Counted from the first letter of the stretch, positions 41,420 to 48,984 are shown. The stretch is DNA of 64,000 nucleotides from Verrucomicrobiaceae bacterium (GCA_016713245.1 JADJPM010000004.1:744001-808000), one strand, 5' to 3'. Notes: generated by a model not told the origin, from the letters alone. Numbers and translations: made by a program.

Positions 41420-41689
41420 GGCAGTTTCCATGCACGGCGCTGCCATTCGCTGGTCCAAGCGATCCTGGCCGGAATCTATCCACAGAAGCTTTGGTTTGGG
41501 GCCCGTCCGAAACAATGACCTACGGAAGGTGCGGAACATACAGAAAACGAAAAGACCAAGGCCGGATGGTCCACGAACGCCCCCCCCGAGCCACCAGCCC
41601 CTTTTCCGGGCATTTCGTGGTTACACCACCCGCGAAAGCGGCTCACACTGCGGGCTTGCTTTGAAAAGAAGGCGTTTTAAAAAAGCAGC

Positions 41690-41914
41690 ATGAACATCGC
41701 CGCTACTTTTCCGGGTTTGATGGCGCTTCCTGTGCGGGAGCGGGCTTCTCTCGCCGTGGAATTGATCGACAGCTTGGGGGATCAAACTTGGTCTGAAAGT
41801 GAGTTGGCTGCCCTGGCAAATGAACGGGATGAGGAACTGGAGAATGGCTCGGTAAAGCCTATGGGGTATGCGGAATTTCTGTCCGGCATCCAGCTTCCTT
41901 CATTGAGCAGATGA
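41690..41914 (+). CDS. Addiction-module antitoxin (Unstab_antitox family)
   Basis: A 74-residue antitoxin-like protein: FPGLMALPVRERASLAVELIDSLGDQ with WSESELAALANERDEELENGSVKPMGYAEFL. This is the typical putative addiction module protein, where the N-terminal helix pair precedes a C-terminal segment wrapping the toxin. Its stop overlaps the toxin start by four bases. It lies 270 bases after the STAND gene, in a spacer with no gene and only weak inverted repeats (GTGGT-TAC-ACCAC near 41628). Confidence 0.9.
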   Translation: MNIAATFPGLMALPVRERASLAVELIDSLGDQTWSESELAALANERDEELENGSVKPMGYAEFLSGIQLPSLSR

Positions 41915-42210
41915 ATCTTGAGTTCCACCCGGCCGTTCAGCGGGATGTGAATGAAATCCTGGCTTGGTATCTTCGCGAGAGTGGAGAGCCATTGGCTGAC
42001 CGCTTTTTCGCGGCGGTGCAGGAGCAGTTGAACAAGATCGCCGTTCACCCAGAGCGCTTCTCGCCTTATCCGTCGAACACACGATTCCAGCGGGCCTTCA
42101 TACCGAAGTTTCCCCACATCATTCTGTTCCGAATGAAAAACGGCCATCCGCGCATCACAGCGATCAAACACCAGAAGCGGCATCCTCGGCGAGGTCTGGG
42201 GCGCTGGTGA
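41911..42210 (+). CDS. ParE/RelE-family toxin
   Basis: A 99-residue toxin of the RelE/ParE superfamily: LEFHPAVQRDVNEILAWYLRESGEPLADRFFAAVQEQLNKIAVHPERFSPYP, then FPHIILFRMKNGHPRITAIKHQKRHPRRGLGRW. The strand-helix-helix-strand pattern and the basic C-terminal end are as expected; such toxins poison gyrase (ParE) or cut ribosome-bound mRNA (RelE), and I cannot say which. The start overlaps the antitoxin stop (ATGA at 41911-41914). Confidence 0.9.
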   Translation: MNLEFHPAVQRDVNEILAWYLRESGEPLADRFFAAVQEQLNKIAVHPERFSPYPSNTRFQRAFIPKFPHIILFRMKNGHPRITAIKHQKRHPRRGLGRW

Positions 42211-42237
42211 TGGCTCCTCTCGCTTGATTCGCTCTTT

Positions 42238-42284
42238 CTCACTCCACCCGCGAGATCCGCATCGCTCCATTCGCCTGCTTTTGG
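42238..42284. repeat. Duplicated 3' end of the SnoaL-like gene (left copy)
   Basis: 47 bases matching 43046-43092 at 44 positions, including the minus-strand stop codon of the SnoaL-like gene and its last residues (QKQANGxMRISRVE). Here there is no gene attached. It marks the left edge of the PIN toxin module. Confidence 0.85.
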
Positions 42285-42349
42285 TACAACGAAACAGATC
42301 GGCTCGGAATCCATGTTGCCAACCTTCCGCAGTAAGCGCATCCTCTTCC

Positions 42350-42604
42350 ATGAGCACCGTCGTCCTCGAAAAACTGCCTCAGCCCGTCGCGAGAGCGATT
42401 CAGGCAGGTAAGCGCCTTCGTATTACTCACGCGGGAGCCACCATCGCCACGGTGGAACCGCAGCAGCCTGCTTCAAAGGCCTCCCGACGGCCCTCCAAGA
42501 AACTGACGGCTCGCGAATGGATCGCTTCGGTGGGCGGCAAACTGACTGCCCGGCCCGATCTCAATGCGGCCCATATCGTCCGCGCCGGGCGCGATCTCGA
42601 ATAG
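42350..42604 (+). CDS. Antitoxin of a PIN-type toxin-antitoxin pair (Phd/VapB-like)
   Basis: An 84-residue protein: MSTVVLEKLPQPVARAIQAGKRLRITHAGATIATVEPQQPASKASRR then a C-terminal helix REWIASVGGKLTARPDLNAAHIVRAGRDLE. The N-terminal strand pattern LRITHAGATIATVEP is that of Phd/YefM- or AbrB-like antitoxins, and the C-terminal part should bind the PIN protein. ATG at 42350 was preferred over the longer frame, which would begin in duplicated DNA. The PIN gene starts eight bases after its stop. Confidence 0.82.
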   Translation: MSTVVLEKLPQPVARAIQAGKRLRITHAGATIATVEPQQPASKASRRPSKKLTAREWIASVGGKLTARPDLNAAHIVRAGRDLE

Positions 42605-42612
42605 TCTTTGCG

Positions 42613-43044
42613 ATGCGATTCTGGGATGCCAGTGCCCTGCTTTCTTTGGTGCTCAAAGACGAACACTATTCCAAAGCCTGCAAATGGCTCATGGATGACC
42701 GGGAGCCGCAAATCACCTCGTCTCTGGTGGTGTTTGAGGCGGAGAACCGCCTTCGCGCCTTGCTCCTCAATCACGACCTGACGGCGGAAGAACATCAGCA
42801 ACGCTTCACCGCCCTTCGGCTGCTTCTTTCCTCCAAGCTCATCATCGAGAAGCACCTGCGCAACACCCGCAGCTTGTCAGCCGAGTGCCGACGGCTCGTC
42901 ACTATCATCTCACCCGCGACTCCTCATGGCACGATGGACGTGATTCACGTCGCCACCGCCCGGTTAATGAAAGCGGGCACCTTCATCACGCTGGATCGAA
43001 ATCAGCGATCGCTGGCAAAAAATAGCGACATGGCCGTGGTCTGA
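42613..43044 (+). CDS. PIN-domain toxin (VapC-like ribonuclease)
   Basis: A 143-residue VapC-type PIN ribonuclease: FWDASALLSLVLKD (Asp5), SSLVVFEAENRLRALL (Glu near 44), MDVIHVATARLM (Asp near 105), FITLDRNQRSLAKNSDMAVV (final Asp). These acidic residues bind the metal for RNA cleavage. The gene follows its antitoxin after eight bases. Its stop lies two bases before the start of the SnoaL direct repeat. Confidence 0.9.
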   Translation: MRFWDASALLSLVLKDEHYSKACKWLMDDREPQITSSLVVFEAENRLRALLLNHDLTAEEHQQRFTALRLLLSSKLIIEKHLRNTRSLSAECRRLVTIISPATPHGTMDVIHVATARLMKAGTFITLDRNQRSLAKNSDMAVV

Positions 43045-43045
43045 C

Positions 43046-43092
43046 CTCACTCCACCCGCGAGATCCGCATCTGCCCATTCGCCTGCTTTTGG
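43046..43092. repeat. 3' end of the SnoaL-like gene (right copy of the direct repeat)
   Basis: The intact-gene copy of the 47-base repeat also found at 42238-42284. The two copies are 808 bases apart and enclose the PIN toxin-antitoxin pair. Confidence 0.85.
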
Positions 43093-43490
43093 AGGGCGAA
43101 GAAGTCCACGACGTTCCAGCCTTCGACCCACTGGCCGTTTTCGACGCGACCCATGGCCATGGCGGAGAACTCGACGGGGTGGCCATGCGGCTCAAAGCCG
43201 AGTCCGGGGCCGGTGTGGGTGCCTTGGCAGACGAAGCGGACGGATACCCAGTCACCCTGCTCGATGACCTTGCTGATCGTCACCTGCAGGTCCGGGATGG
43301 CGCTGAGCATGGCCTTGTGGAAGGGCTTGAACTGCTCGGGGCCGCGCAGGACGGTCATGTCCTCAAAGTGCAGGCTGTCGATGCCTGTTTCGGGGTTCAG
43401 CAGGCGGTCGATGGCGGATTCGTCGCGCTCGTTCCAGACTTTTTGAAACCATTCACGGGCGACATCGGAGGGCGATGGAGTTGGATTCAT
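43047..43490 (-). CDS. SnoaL-like / NTF2-fold ester cyclase family protein
   Basis: A 147-residue NTF2-fold protein: VAREWFQKVWNERDESAIDRLL, HFEDMTVLRGPEQFKPFHKAMLSAIPDLQVTISKVIEQGDWVSVRFVCQGTHTG, and VEFSAMAMGRVENGQWVEGWNVVDFFALQKQ. This SnoaL-like group is common and mostly uncharacterised; roles include cyclisation of polyketides and steroid-like binding. ATG at 43490. It is divergent from uxaA, whose start is 95 bases away, so they may share a control region. The 3' end of the gene is duplicated upstream of the neighbouring PIN module. Confidence 0.85.
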   Translation of the reverse strand: MNPTPSPSDVAREWFQKVWNERDESAIDRLLNPETGIDSLHFEDMTVLRGPEQFKPFHKAMLSAIPDLQVTISKVIEQGDWVSVRFVCQGTHTGPGLGFEPHGHPVEFSAMAMGRVENGQWVEGWNVVDFFALQKQANGQMRISRVE

Positions 43491-43584
43491 GGCGGCCCTT
43501 TTAGCGGAGAAGGGTAGGCAAAGGCAAGCCTCATTCGCTCTCGACAAGCTCCAGGGACTTCGTTTGATTTCCATTTCCTTTCCC

Positions 43585-45234
43585 ATGACGCCCATCCTGC
43601 GCATCCATCCTGCTGACAATGCCATCGTTGCCCTGCGTGACCTCGACGCCGCCACCGCGGTGAGCCTCGACGGCCAGTCGTGGACACTGCGCGAGAAGAT
43701 TCCCGCGAAGCAGAAGTTTGCCGCGAAGGATTTTGCCGCGGGCGACATGGTCACGATGTATGGCGTGCTGGTGGGCAAGACCATGCAGGCCGTGCCCGCA
43801 GGCGCTTTGCTGCACACCGGCAACCTCCAGCATGCCAGCGCCACCTTTGCCGGAAAGCAGAGCGCCTACTCGTGGACGCCGCCGGATGTCTCGAAGTGGA
43901 AGGCACGCACGTTTAAGGGCTTCAAACGCCCGCAAGGCCCTGCCGGCACGGCGAACCACTGGGTCGTCATCCCGCTCGTTTTCTGTGAGAATCGCAATCT
44001 CGGCTTCATGCGCGAGGCGCTAGTGCGTGAGCTTGGCTATGGCAAAACCTCGCCGTACGAGCGCTTTGCCCGCACGCTGGCGGATTTGCATCGTCGCGGC
44101 GCTTCGCGGGAAGAAATCGAGGCGGCGATGTTGGAGGCGGAGACCGCGGAGAAGGCCTCGCGGCTCTTTCCGAATGTCGATGGCGTGAAATTCCTCGAGC
44201 ATGGTCTCGGCTGCGGCGGCACGCGACAGGATGCGCAGGCGCTTTGCCGTTTGCTGGCCGGTTACATCCACAGCCCGAATGTCTGCGGGGCCACGGTGCT
44301 CAGTCTCGGCTGCCAGCATGCCCAGGTGAGCCTGCTGGAGCAGGAAATGGCCGCGTTGTATCCCCAGCTCGAAAAGCCGCTGCTGGTTTATGAGCAGCAA
44401 AAAAGCCAGTCCGAGCGTGACATGATGCAGCGGGCCATCCGCGACACCTTCCTCGGCATTGCGACGGCGAATGAGCAGACCCGCGAAGCCTGCCCGCTGA
44501 GTGATCTCATCATGGCGGTGGAATGCGGCGGCAGCGATGGCTTCAGCGGCATCTCCGCAAATCCGGCCATCGGCCACACGGCGGACCTGCTCGCCGCACT
44601 CGGCGGGGCACCGGTGCTCAGTGAATTCCCCGAACTCTGCGGCGTGGAGCAGAGCCTATGTGACCGCTGTGTCTCCGCCGAGTTGGCGGACAAGTTTGTG
44701 AGCCTCATGCGTGCCTACGAAGGCGCGGCGCAGGCCTGCGGCAGTGGTTTCGACGCCAATCCAAGCCCTGGAAACATCCGCGATGGCCTCATCACTGATG
44801 CCATCAAATCTGCCGGAGCCGCGAAGAAAGGCGGCAATGCACCCATCGTGGATGTGACCGACTACGCCGAACCGATTCGCAAAGGCGGCGGCCTCACACT
44901 CTGCTGCACGCCGGGCAACGATGTCGAGTCCACCACCGCGCTCGCGGGTGCTGGATGCACGATGATCCTCTTCACCACCGGCCTTGGCACGCCCACCGGC
45001 AATCCCGTCTGCCCCACGCTGAAGCTGGCCACCAATACCACGCTCGCCAAGCGCATGCCGGACCTCATCGACTACGACTGCGGCCCCATCATCACTGGCG
45101 AAAAAACCGTCGAGCAATGCGGCGAGGAAGTCTTCGACCTCGTCATCTCCACCGCGAGCGGCGATTACACGCCGAAAGCTGTGTCGTTAGGTCAAGATGA
45201 CTTCCTGCCGTGGAAGCGCGGTGTCTCGCTGTGA
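43585..45234 (+). CDS. uxaA: Altronate dehydratase family protein (UxaA)
   Basis: A 549-residue UxaA-family hydro-lyase. The N-terminal SAF domain (about 1-90: ILRIHPADNAIVALRDLDAATAVS) and the catalytic domain (about 130-549) are fused as in altronate dehydratase, which makes 2-keto-3-deoxygluconate from altronate in hexuronate breakdown. Typical strings are IPLVFCENRNLGFMREAL, VGGxxT-type CGGTRQD, EVECGGSDGFSGISANPAIG, and GLGTPTGNPVCPTLKLATNTTLAKRMPDLIDYDCG. No other uronate genes are adjacent, so a related sugar acid is possible. ATG at 43585. Confidence 0.88.
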   Translation: MTPILRIHPADNAIVALRDLDAATAVSLDGQSWTLREKIPAKQKFAAKDFAAGDMVTMYGVLVGKTMQAVPAGALLHTGNLQHASATFAGKQSAYSWTPPDVSKWKARTFKGFKRPQGPAGTANHWVVIPLVFCENRNLGFMREALVRELGYGKTSPYERFARTLADLHRRGASREEIEAAMLEAETAEKASRLFPNVDGVKFLEHGLGCGGTRQDAQALCRLLAGYIHSPNVCGATVLSLGCQHAQVSLLEQEMAALYPQLEKPLLVYEQQKSQSERDMMQRAIRDTFLGIATANEQTREACPLSDLIMAVECGGSDGFSGISANPAIGHTADLLAALGGAPVLSEFPELCGVEQSLCDRCVSAELADKFVSLMRAYEGAAQACGSGFDANPSPGNIRDGLITDAIKSAGAAKKGGNAPIVDVTDYAEPIRKGGGLTLCCTPGNDVESTTALAGAGCTMILFTTGLGTPTGNPVCPTLKLATNTTLAKRMPDLIDYDCGPIITGEKTVEQCGEEVFDLVISTASGDYTPKAVSLGQDDFLPWKRGVSL

Positions 45235-45294
45235 GGCTTGAAACGAATATCGAATGTCGAACAAGGAACTCCGAATGATGAAGTCGGGGAGCGG

Positions 45295-46284
45295 CTACTT
45301 CGCGGCGAAGATGAAGCCCTGATCGTCCGCGATCAGTTTCAGCTCCATCAAGCCAGCAGCATATCGAAGGACCTCGGAAACGCTCATGCGGCGCAGACTC
45401 AAGGTGCAGGGGGCTTTTTCTACCAAGCCAGTTGGAACCGTGATTCTCACGCCCTTTTTGGATGGATCGATTTCGGCTGACTTGGTCTGCACAAATGTCA
45501 CCACGTCGGCGAGGGTGACATCCATGAATTCGACCTTCGGCAGCAGGATTTGATCGGCACGGAGCTTGGCGGCTCCCGAGTCACGAATCTCTGTCTTCCC
45601 CAAATCGTCTCCGACTGGGCTCAAAACGGCTCCTTCAGCCTGATACTGCAGTTTGAGGCCGGACAGCTCTCCGAAGTAACGAAGCGTTTCATGGATGGGA
45701 ATATCATGAAGGTAGATCGAAAGGTGCCTCGCGGAGGCAGATGGCGTGCTTTTGAGGACTAGATTGAGCGGTGGCAAATCTTGAGATGGATCACAGGCTG
45801 CCCGCACGCTGGGGACCAAATACTCACAGGCTTCTTCAATGGTGGCGTCTTGAAACTGAATGGTGGGTTTGATTCTCCTCTTCGAAATAGCTTCCTGATC
45901 GCTCTTGGTCGGCTCATTGGTCGCTGGATTGATGAATCGATGATCCGCAGGCACGATCACCACGGCATGCGGGTCAAAAACAGCCTTCAACTTGAATGAG
46001 CGACATGCCAGTTGGAGCAGTTCCAGTAAAGAAATGTCCCGCTCCGGCATCGAGAAAGTCTCTTGGCTATCGGCGATGAGCACGAAGTTGATTCTTGGCT
46101 TCGCTTCTTGGCCGTTCTTTGAAGCGCTGAGGTGCCGAAGTTCCTCCACGAACAGCTCGAGATTGATCTCATGAAACGACGTTCGCTCGACGCAAATGCC
46201 GCTGAGCCTTTTTTCGAGGTTTTCACTCTCTTGAGCAATCAAGAGCTGCGCGGACAGCAGTCCGATAAGCAGTAGCATTCTCAT
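45295..46284 (-). CDS. Secreted protein with repeated STN/secretin-like domains
   Basis: A 329-residue exported protein: signal MRMLLLIGLLSAQLLIA. Three repeats resemble the STN/secretin N0 fold: ISLLELLQLACRSFKLKAVFDPHAVVIVP, IPIHETLRYFGELSGLKLQYQAEGAVLSP, and MSVSEVLRYAAGLMELKLIADDQGFIFAAK. Each is preceded by a beta-strand and a short DATIEEA-type segment (PTIQFQDATIEEACEYLV; PKVEFMDVTLADVVTFV). Such domains usually sit in secretins or TonB-dependent receptors; here they stand alone. Its role may be to bind an outer-membrane partner. ATG at 46284 chosen for the signal. Confidence 0.7.
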   Translation of the reverse strand: MRMLLLIGLLSAQLLIAQESENLEKRLSGICVERTSFHEINLELFVEELRHLSASKNGQEAKPRINFVLIADSQETFSMPERDISLLELLQLACRSFKLKAVFDPHAVVIVPADHRFINPATNEPTKSDQEAISKRRIKPTIQFQDATIEEACEYLVPSVRAACDPSQDLPPLNLVLKSTPSASARHLSIYLHDIPIHETLRYFGELSGLKLQYQAEGAVLSPVGDDLGKTEIRDSGAAKLRADQILLPKVEFMDVTLADVVTFVQTKSAEIDPSKKGVRITVPTGLVEKAPCTLSLRRMSVSEVLRYAAGLMELKLIADDQGFIFAAK

Positions 46285-46341
46285 GAAGGGAGTCTGACGG
46301 GTGCCAAGGCCGTTGGGAAGTGCCTTTTTCAGCACCTTTCA

Positions 46342-47259
46342 TCACGCAAACATCCCGCTCTCTGGCAGCGTCGGCGAAGGCATCGGCGCATCTTTGAGTG
46401 GGCGGACGCAGAGGCGGGTGAGGAGGAGATGTGTTTCACCGGCTTCAAGAGTGACGGCGTCATCGCCGGCGTTGGTCGTTTCGACGCACACGAAGTCCGG
46501 GTAGGCTTCATCGGGGAGATCGGCGAGGCGGGTGGATTTTTCGATCCAGGGATTCCACACGACGGTGCTGAGGCTGCCGGCCTTTTCGATGCGCAGCTCG
46601 CGGCTGAGGACGGGATCATCGACGATCACGGGGGCGTCGGAGGCGTAAAGACGGTCCACCTCCTGGTCGATGACGATGGGGCCATCCTGCGGGCGTTTGT
46701 CCGGTGAAAGACGGCCTTCGACATACTGCGTGCCATGCAGGCCGTGGATCGTGATCTGCCGCACATCGCCGACGCTGAAGTAGGTGTGCAAGGCACCCGT
46801 CATGGTCCAGGGCTTCGAATCGGTATTCGTGACCTCCAGGCCCACCTCAAGCTCCAATCCCATGCTGATGTGCAGTAGCGCCTCGAAGCCGAAAGGCCAC
46901 AGAAGCCGCGACTCGGCTGAATCGGCCAGTTTGAGCACGAGATCCACTCCGGCGGGCGTTTCGCGGGCACGATCAAACTCCCACATCATCGTGCGGACGA
47001 AGCCGTGAGCGGGCTTGGAGCTGTCTGCATGCGGTCCAAACCAGGGCCAGCAGATCGGAATGCCGCCGCGGATCGGTTTGCCGAGTTCGATCACCGCATC
47101 TGGGCTAATGTAGAGCACGGGATCGCTGTGATTCGGCATCCATTCCATCACATGCGCTCCATGCAGCGCCACGCTGCCGGTGGCATTCGGATGCTGGATA
47201 TGAAGCACGGGGTAGCCGGGCTTCGCTTCGAGGAGTTGGACACAGGAGGGGAGTTTCAT
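46342..47259 (-). CDS. D-hexose-6-phosphate mutarotase (aldose 1-epimerase family)
   Basis: A 305-residue beta-sandwich epimerase interconverting hexose-6-phosphate anomers. The family pattern is clear: VALHGAHVMEWMPN, ISPDAVIELGKPIRGGIPICWPWFGPH (catalytic His/Pro-rich loop), PAHGFVRTMMWEFD (His), and ALHTYFSVGDV, then VVWNPWIEKSTRLADLPDEAYPDFVCVET with the catalytic Glu. Its ATG (47257-47259) overlaps the cytidine deaminase stop, so it is translated after cdd. Confidence 0.93.
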   Translation of the reverse strand: MKLPSCVQLLEAKPGYPVLHIQHPNATGSVALHGAHVMEWMPNHSDPVLYISPDAVIELGKPIRGGIPICWPWFGPHADSSKPAHGFVRTMMWEFDRARETPAGVDLVLKLADSAESRLLWPFGFEALLHISMGLELEVGLEVTNTDSKPWTMTGALHTYFSVGDVRQITIHGLHGTQYVEGRLSPDKRPQDGPIVIDQEVDRLYASDAPVIVDDPVLSRELRIEKAGSLSTVVWNPWIEKSTRLADLPDEAYPDFVCVETTNAGDDAVTLEAGETHLLLTRLCVRPLKDAPMPSPTLPESGMFA

Positions 47260-47642
47260 AGCTGGAAGGTGGATGGAAGCAGTTCGGCGAGGGTTTGCGT
47301 GACGAGAAGGCCGTTTTGAAGAAAACACACGGGGGCATCCGGCGCGGCAAATTCCGCGATGACCTGTCGGCAGGCTCCACACGGCGGAAACTCATGCCCG
47401 AGCGCAATGACCGCGAGTGAGGCGAGTCGCATCTGCGGCCCCTCGGTGGCGACGGCATGAAAAATGGCGTTTCGTTCCGCGCAGATGGTGAGCCCGTAGC
47501 TGGCGTTCTCGACATTGCAGCCGGTAAAGACACCGCCGGCTTGCGTGACTAGCGCACAACCCACCTGGAACTTCGAATAAGGCGCATAGGCCTTCGCCGC
47601 CGCCTCGCGGGCACGCTGCATCAGTTCGGTGAAATCAGTCAT
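47256..47642 (-). CDS. cdd: Cytidine deaminase
   Basis: A 128-residue homotetrameric-type deaminase converting cytidine and deoxycytidine to uridine forms in pyrimidine salvage. Zinc site: TICAERNAIF (Cys54, Glu56 acid-base) and PCGACRQ (Cys88, Cys91); substrate contact NVENASYG. Length is usual. The gene overlaps the downstream hexose-phosphate mutarotase by four bases, an unexpected pairing of salvage and sugar metabolism. ATG at 47642. Confidence 0.95.
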   Translation of the reverse strand: MTDFTELMQRAREAAAKAYAPYSKFQVGCALVTQAGGVFTGCNVENASYGLTICAERNAIFHAVATEGPQMRLASLAVIALGHEFPPCGACRQVIAEFAAPDAPVCFLQNGLLVTQTLAELLPSTFQL

Positions 47643-47708
47643 GCGCCATGAAACAGCGGGTGAGCTGGTGTTTCCAGCGTGGTGTTTGGGAAATGAGGAA
47701 GTTTGATG

Positions 47709-47969
47709 CTACCTGCGAATGAGCTGCTCGTAGGCATCATGGGGGCCAATCCAAAACCAGACCCACTCTTCACCCAGATCAAAGGCTAGCGCCCGGTGCT
47801 CGAGGCCCACTCTCGCTGAATAGAGGTCCGAGCCGACTTTCTTCAATTGGAGGGATGGATGGCGAGGGTTGACCTTGAGAAGCTCGAAGTTTTTATCCGC
47901 CAGCCGCTGGATGGAGGCGTTCAGTTGGTTGTAGCGCTGCCAGAAGTCAGGATGAGCTTTGTGTTTCAC
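47709..47969 (-). CDS. RelE/HigB-like toxin
   Basis: An 86-residue toxin-like protein starting at a GTG (47969) that overlaps the antitoxin stop as GTGA. The sequence HPDFWQRYNQLNASIQRLADKNFELLKVNPRHPSLQLKKVGSDLYSARVGLEHRALAFDLGEEWVWFWIGPHDAYEQLI has the RelE-superfamily helix-strand pattern (KxLKxNPxHPSLxxKxL... YSxRVGxxxRAL). TTG at 47981 would overlap the antitoxin by 16 bases and was rejected. Confidence 0.85.
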   Translation of the reverse strand: MKHKAHPDFWQRYNQLNASIQRLADKNFELLKVNPRHPSLQLKKVGSDLYSARVGLEHRALAFDLGEEWVWFWIGPHDAYEQLIRR

Positions 47970-48166
47970 AGCTCGGTGCAAAGGCCGTTTTTGTGATCCT
48001 GGGTGATGCGGCGGCGGAGATCGTCAAATCGACCTGCAGCGGCATCCCGGCTGATTTCGTCATCCCAATGCGAATCATCCCGGTTGGCTATCCAACGGCG
48101 AAGCTGATGAAAATCCTCCTGGGGCAGCTTTTCGATGGCTTTTTCGATGTCGATCAAGGTGCTCAT
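47966..48166 (-). CDS. Antitoxin of the RelE/HigB-like pair
   Basis: A 66-residue protein, MSTLIDIEKAIEKLPQEDFHQLRRWIANRDDSHWDDEISRDAAAGRFDDLRRRITQDHKNG, very like antitoxins paired with RelE-type toxins (N-terminal EKAIEKLPxxxFxxLRxW helix pair, C-terminal DxxxGxFDxL binding segment). Its stop overlaps the toxin GTG. The start codon and the bases just upstream are similar to those of the membrane protein gene at 48826 (duplicated segment). Confidence 0.82.
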   Translation of the reverse strand: MSTLIDIEKAIEKLPQEDFHQLRRWIANRDDSHWDDEISRDAAAGRFDDLRRRITQDHKNGLCTEL

Positions 48167-48331
48167 GACGCGAGAGTTTGTCCTCATGCGCCTAGAACGT
48201 CAATCATTGTTAGGCGGCGTGTTTGTGGAGTGTCTGAGATCGTAACGGAGGACGTGAGGCTTCCACGATTTCGGCGTGCTGACGCCCGCCGCTACATGGA
48301 TTGCCGTGAGGTTAGCCTCACGCGTTGAGTT
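48164..48331. repeat. Diverged direct repeat D1, with GGAAGACGTGAGTCTTCC-type element
   Basis: Shares CATGACGCGAG, GAGATCGTARCGGARGACGTGAG, GGCGTGCTG-CGCCCGCCGCTACATGGA and GCCTCACGCG with 48824-48984 in the same order. Its right end looks like a short relic of the parE 3' end. It includes the palindromic element at 48246-48264. Confidence 0.7.
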
Positions 48332-48367
48332 TCAGCATGTGAATCACGAAGAACCTTGGTCCGTAGC

Positions 48368-48826
48368 TCAAGCGCCATTTGTAGAGGTGGTGGAGCTGGT
48401 TTTGAAGGCGAAGGCGCTTAGCAGCCATGCCCAGAGAGGTAGCAAGGTTATCAAAACGGGCATCAATCCTCCCATGCTGACACCCGAAGCCATCGCGATG
48501 CTCTTTCCAAAATGGGGCACTAGCCAAAGAGCACCCAGCACGGACAAGATGATGAGTGGGGCTATTCCGAAGAAGGCGATGATGGTGGCACCCCGCTGCC
48601 GCAGGCGAATGAGTTCGATGCCTCCCCAGCCGATGCAGACTGCGATCAAGGCCGCAAGCGTCGTCAGTAGATAAACGCCAAGGTGAAAATACTCGGCCTC
48701 AGGCGGATTGGCTTCACGATTGAGTGCGCTGGTGACCGCCTGCACATTATACCAGAGTGCAAATGCCGAGCAGCATACCGCGTGAATGCCGACGACGCGG
48801 CAGCAGAGTTTAGGTAGCGTGTTCAT
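48368..48826 (-). CDS. Small polytopic membrane protein
   Basis: A 152-residue protein with four hydrophobic segments: VVGIHAVCCSAFALWY, VYLLTTLAALIAVCIGWGGIELI, IIAFFGIAPLIILSVLGALWLV, and MPVLITLLPLWAWLLSAFA. No catalytic motif and no family that I can name. It sits between two direct repeats and between a toxin-antitoxin pair and parE, so it may be an acquired cassette. ATG at 48826 was chosen; the longer frame to 48889 is repeat-derived. Confidence 0.7.
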   Translation of the reverse strand: MNTLPKLCCRVVGIHAVCCSAFALWYNVQAVTSALNREANPPEAEYFHLGVYLLTTLAALIAVCIGWGGIELIRLRQRGATIIAFFGIAPLIILSVLGALWLVPHFGKSIAMASGVSMGGLMPVLITLLPLWAWLLSAFAFKTSSTTSTNGA

Positions 48827-48984
48827 GACGCGAGGATATCGCGATTGAGATCGTAGCGGAAGACGTGAGTCTTCCACAAGATGATTCATCGTGTCGAGAT
48901 GGAATGCGATACACGCGTTTCCACGGCGTGCTGCCGCCCGCCGCTACATGGAGCGGCGGGGAGAGTTTCGCCTCACGCGGCGAG
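48824..48984. repeat. Diverged direct repeat D2, ending in the parE 3' end
   Basis: Second copy of the segment at 48164-48331. It begins at the start codon of the membrane protein gene, contains the CGGAAGACGTGAGTCTTCC element at 48857-48875 and an inserted stretch near 48880-48925, and ends within the last codons of parE (stop at 48973-48975). Confidence 0.7.

Noticed and set aside
41420..41689. Possible gene or attachment site between the STAND protein and the antitoxin
   Set aside because: Contains an eight-C run and a weak GTGGT-TAC-ACCAC repeat, but no reading frame or duplicated boundary that I could support.
42239..42430. A 63-residue minus-strand frame ending QKQANGAMRISRVE
   Set aside because: Only its last residues come from the duplicated SnoaL gene end; the rest is antisense to the antitoxin gene. 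Treated as a repeat, not a gene.
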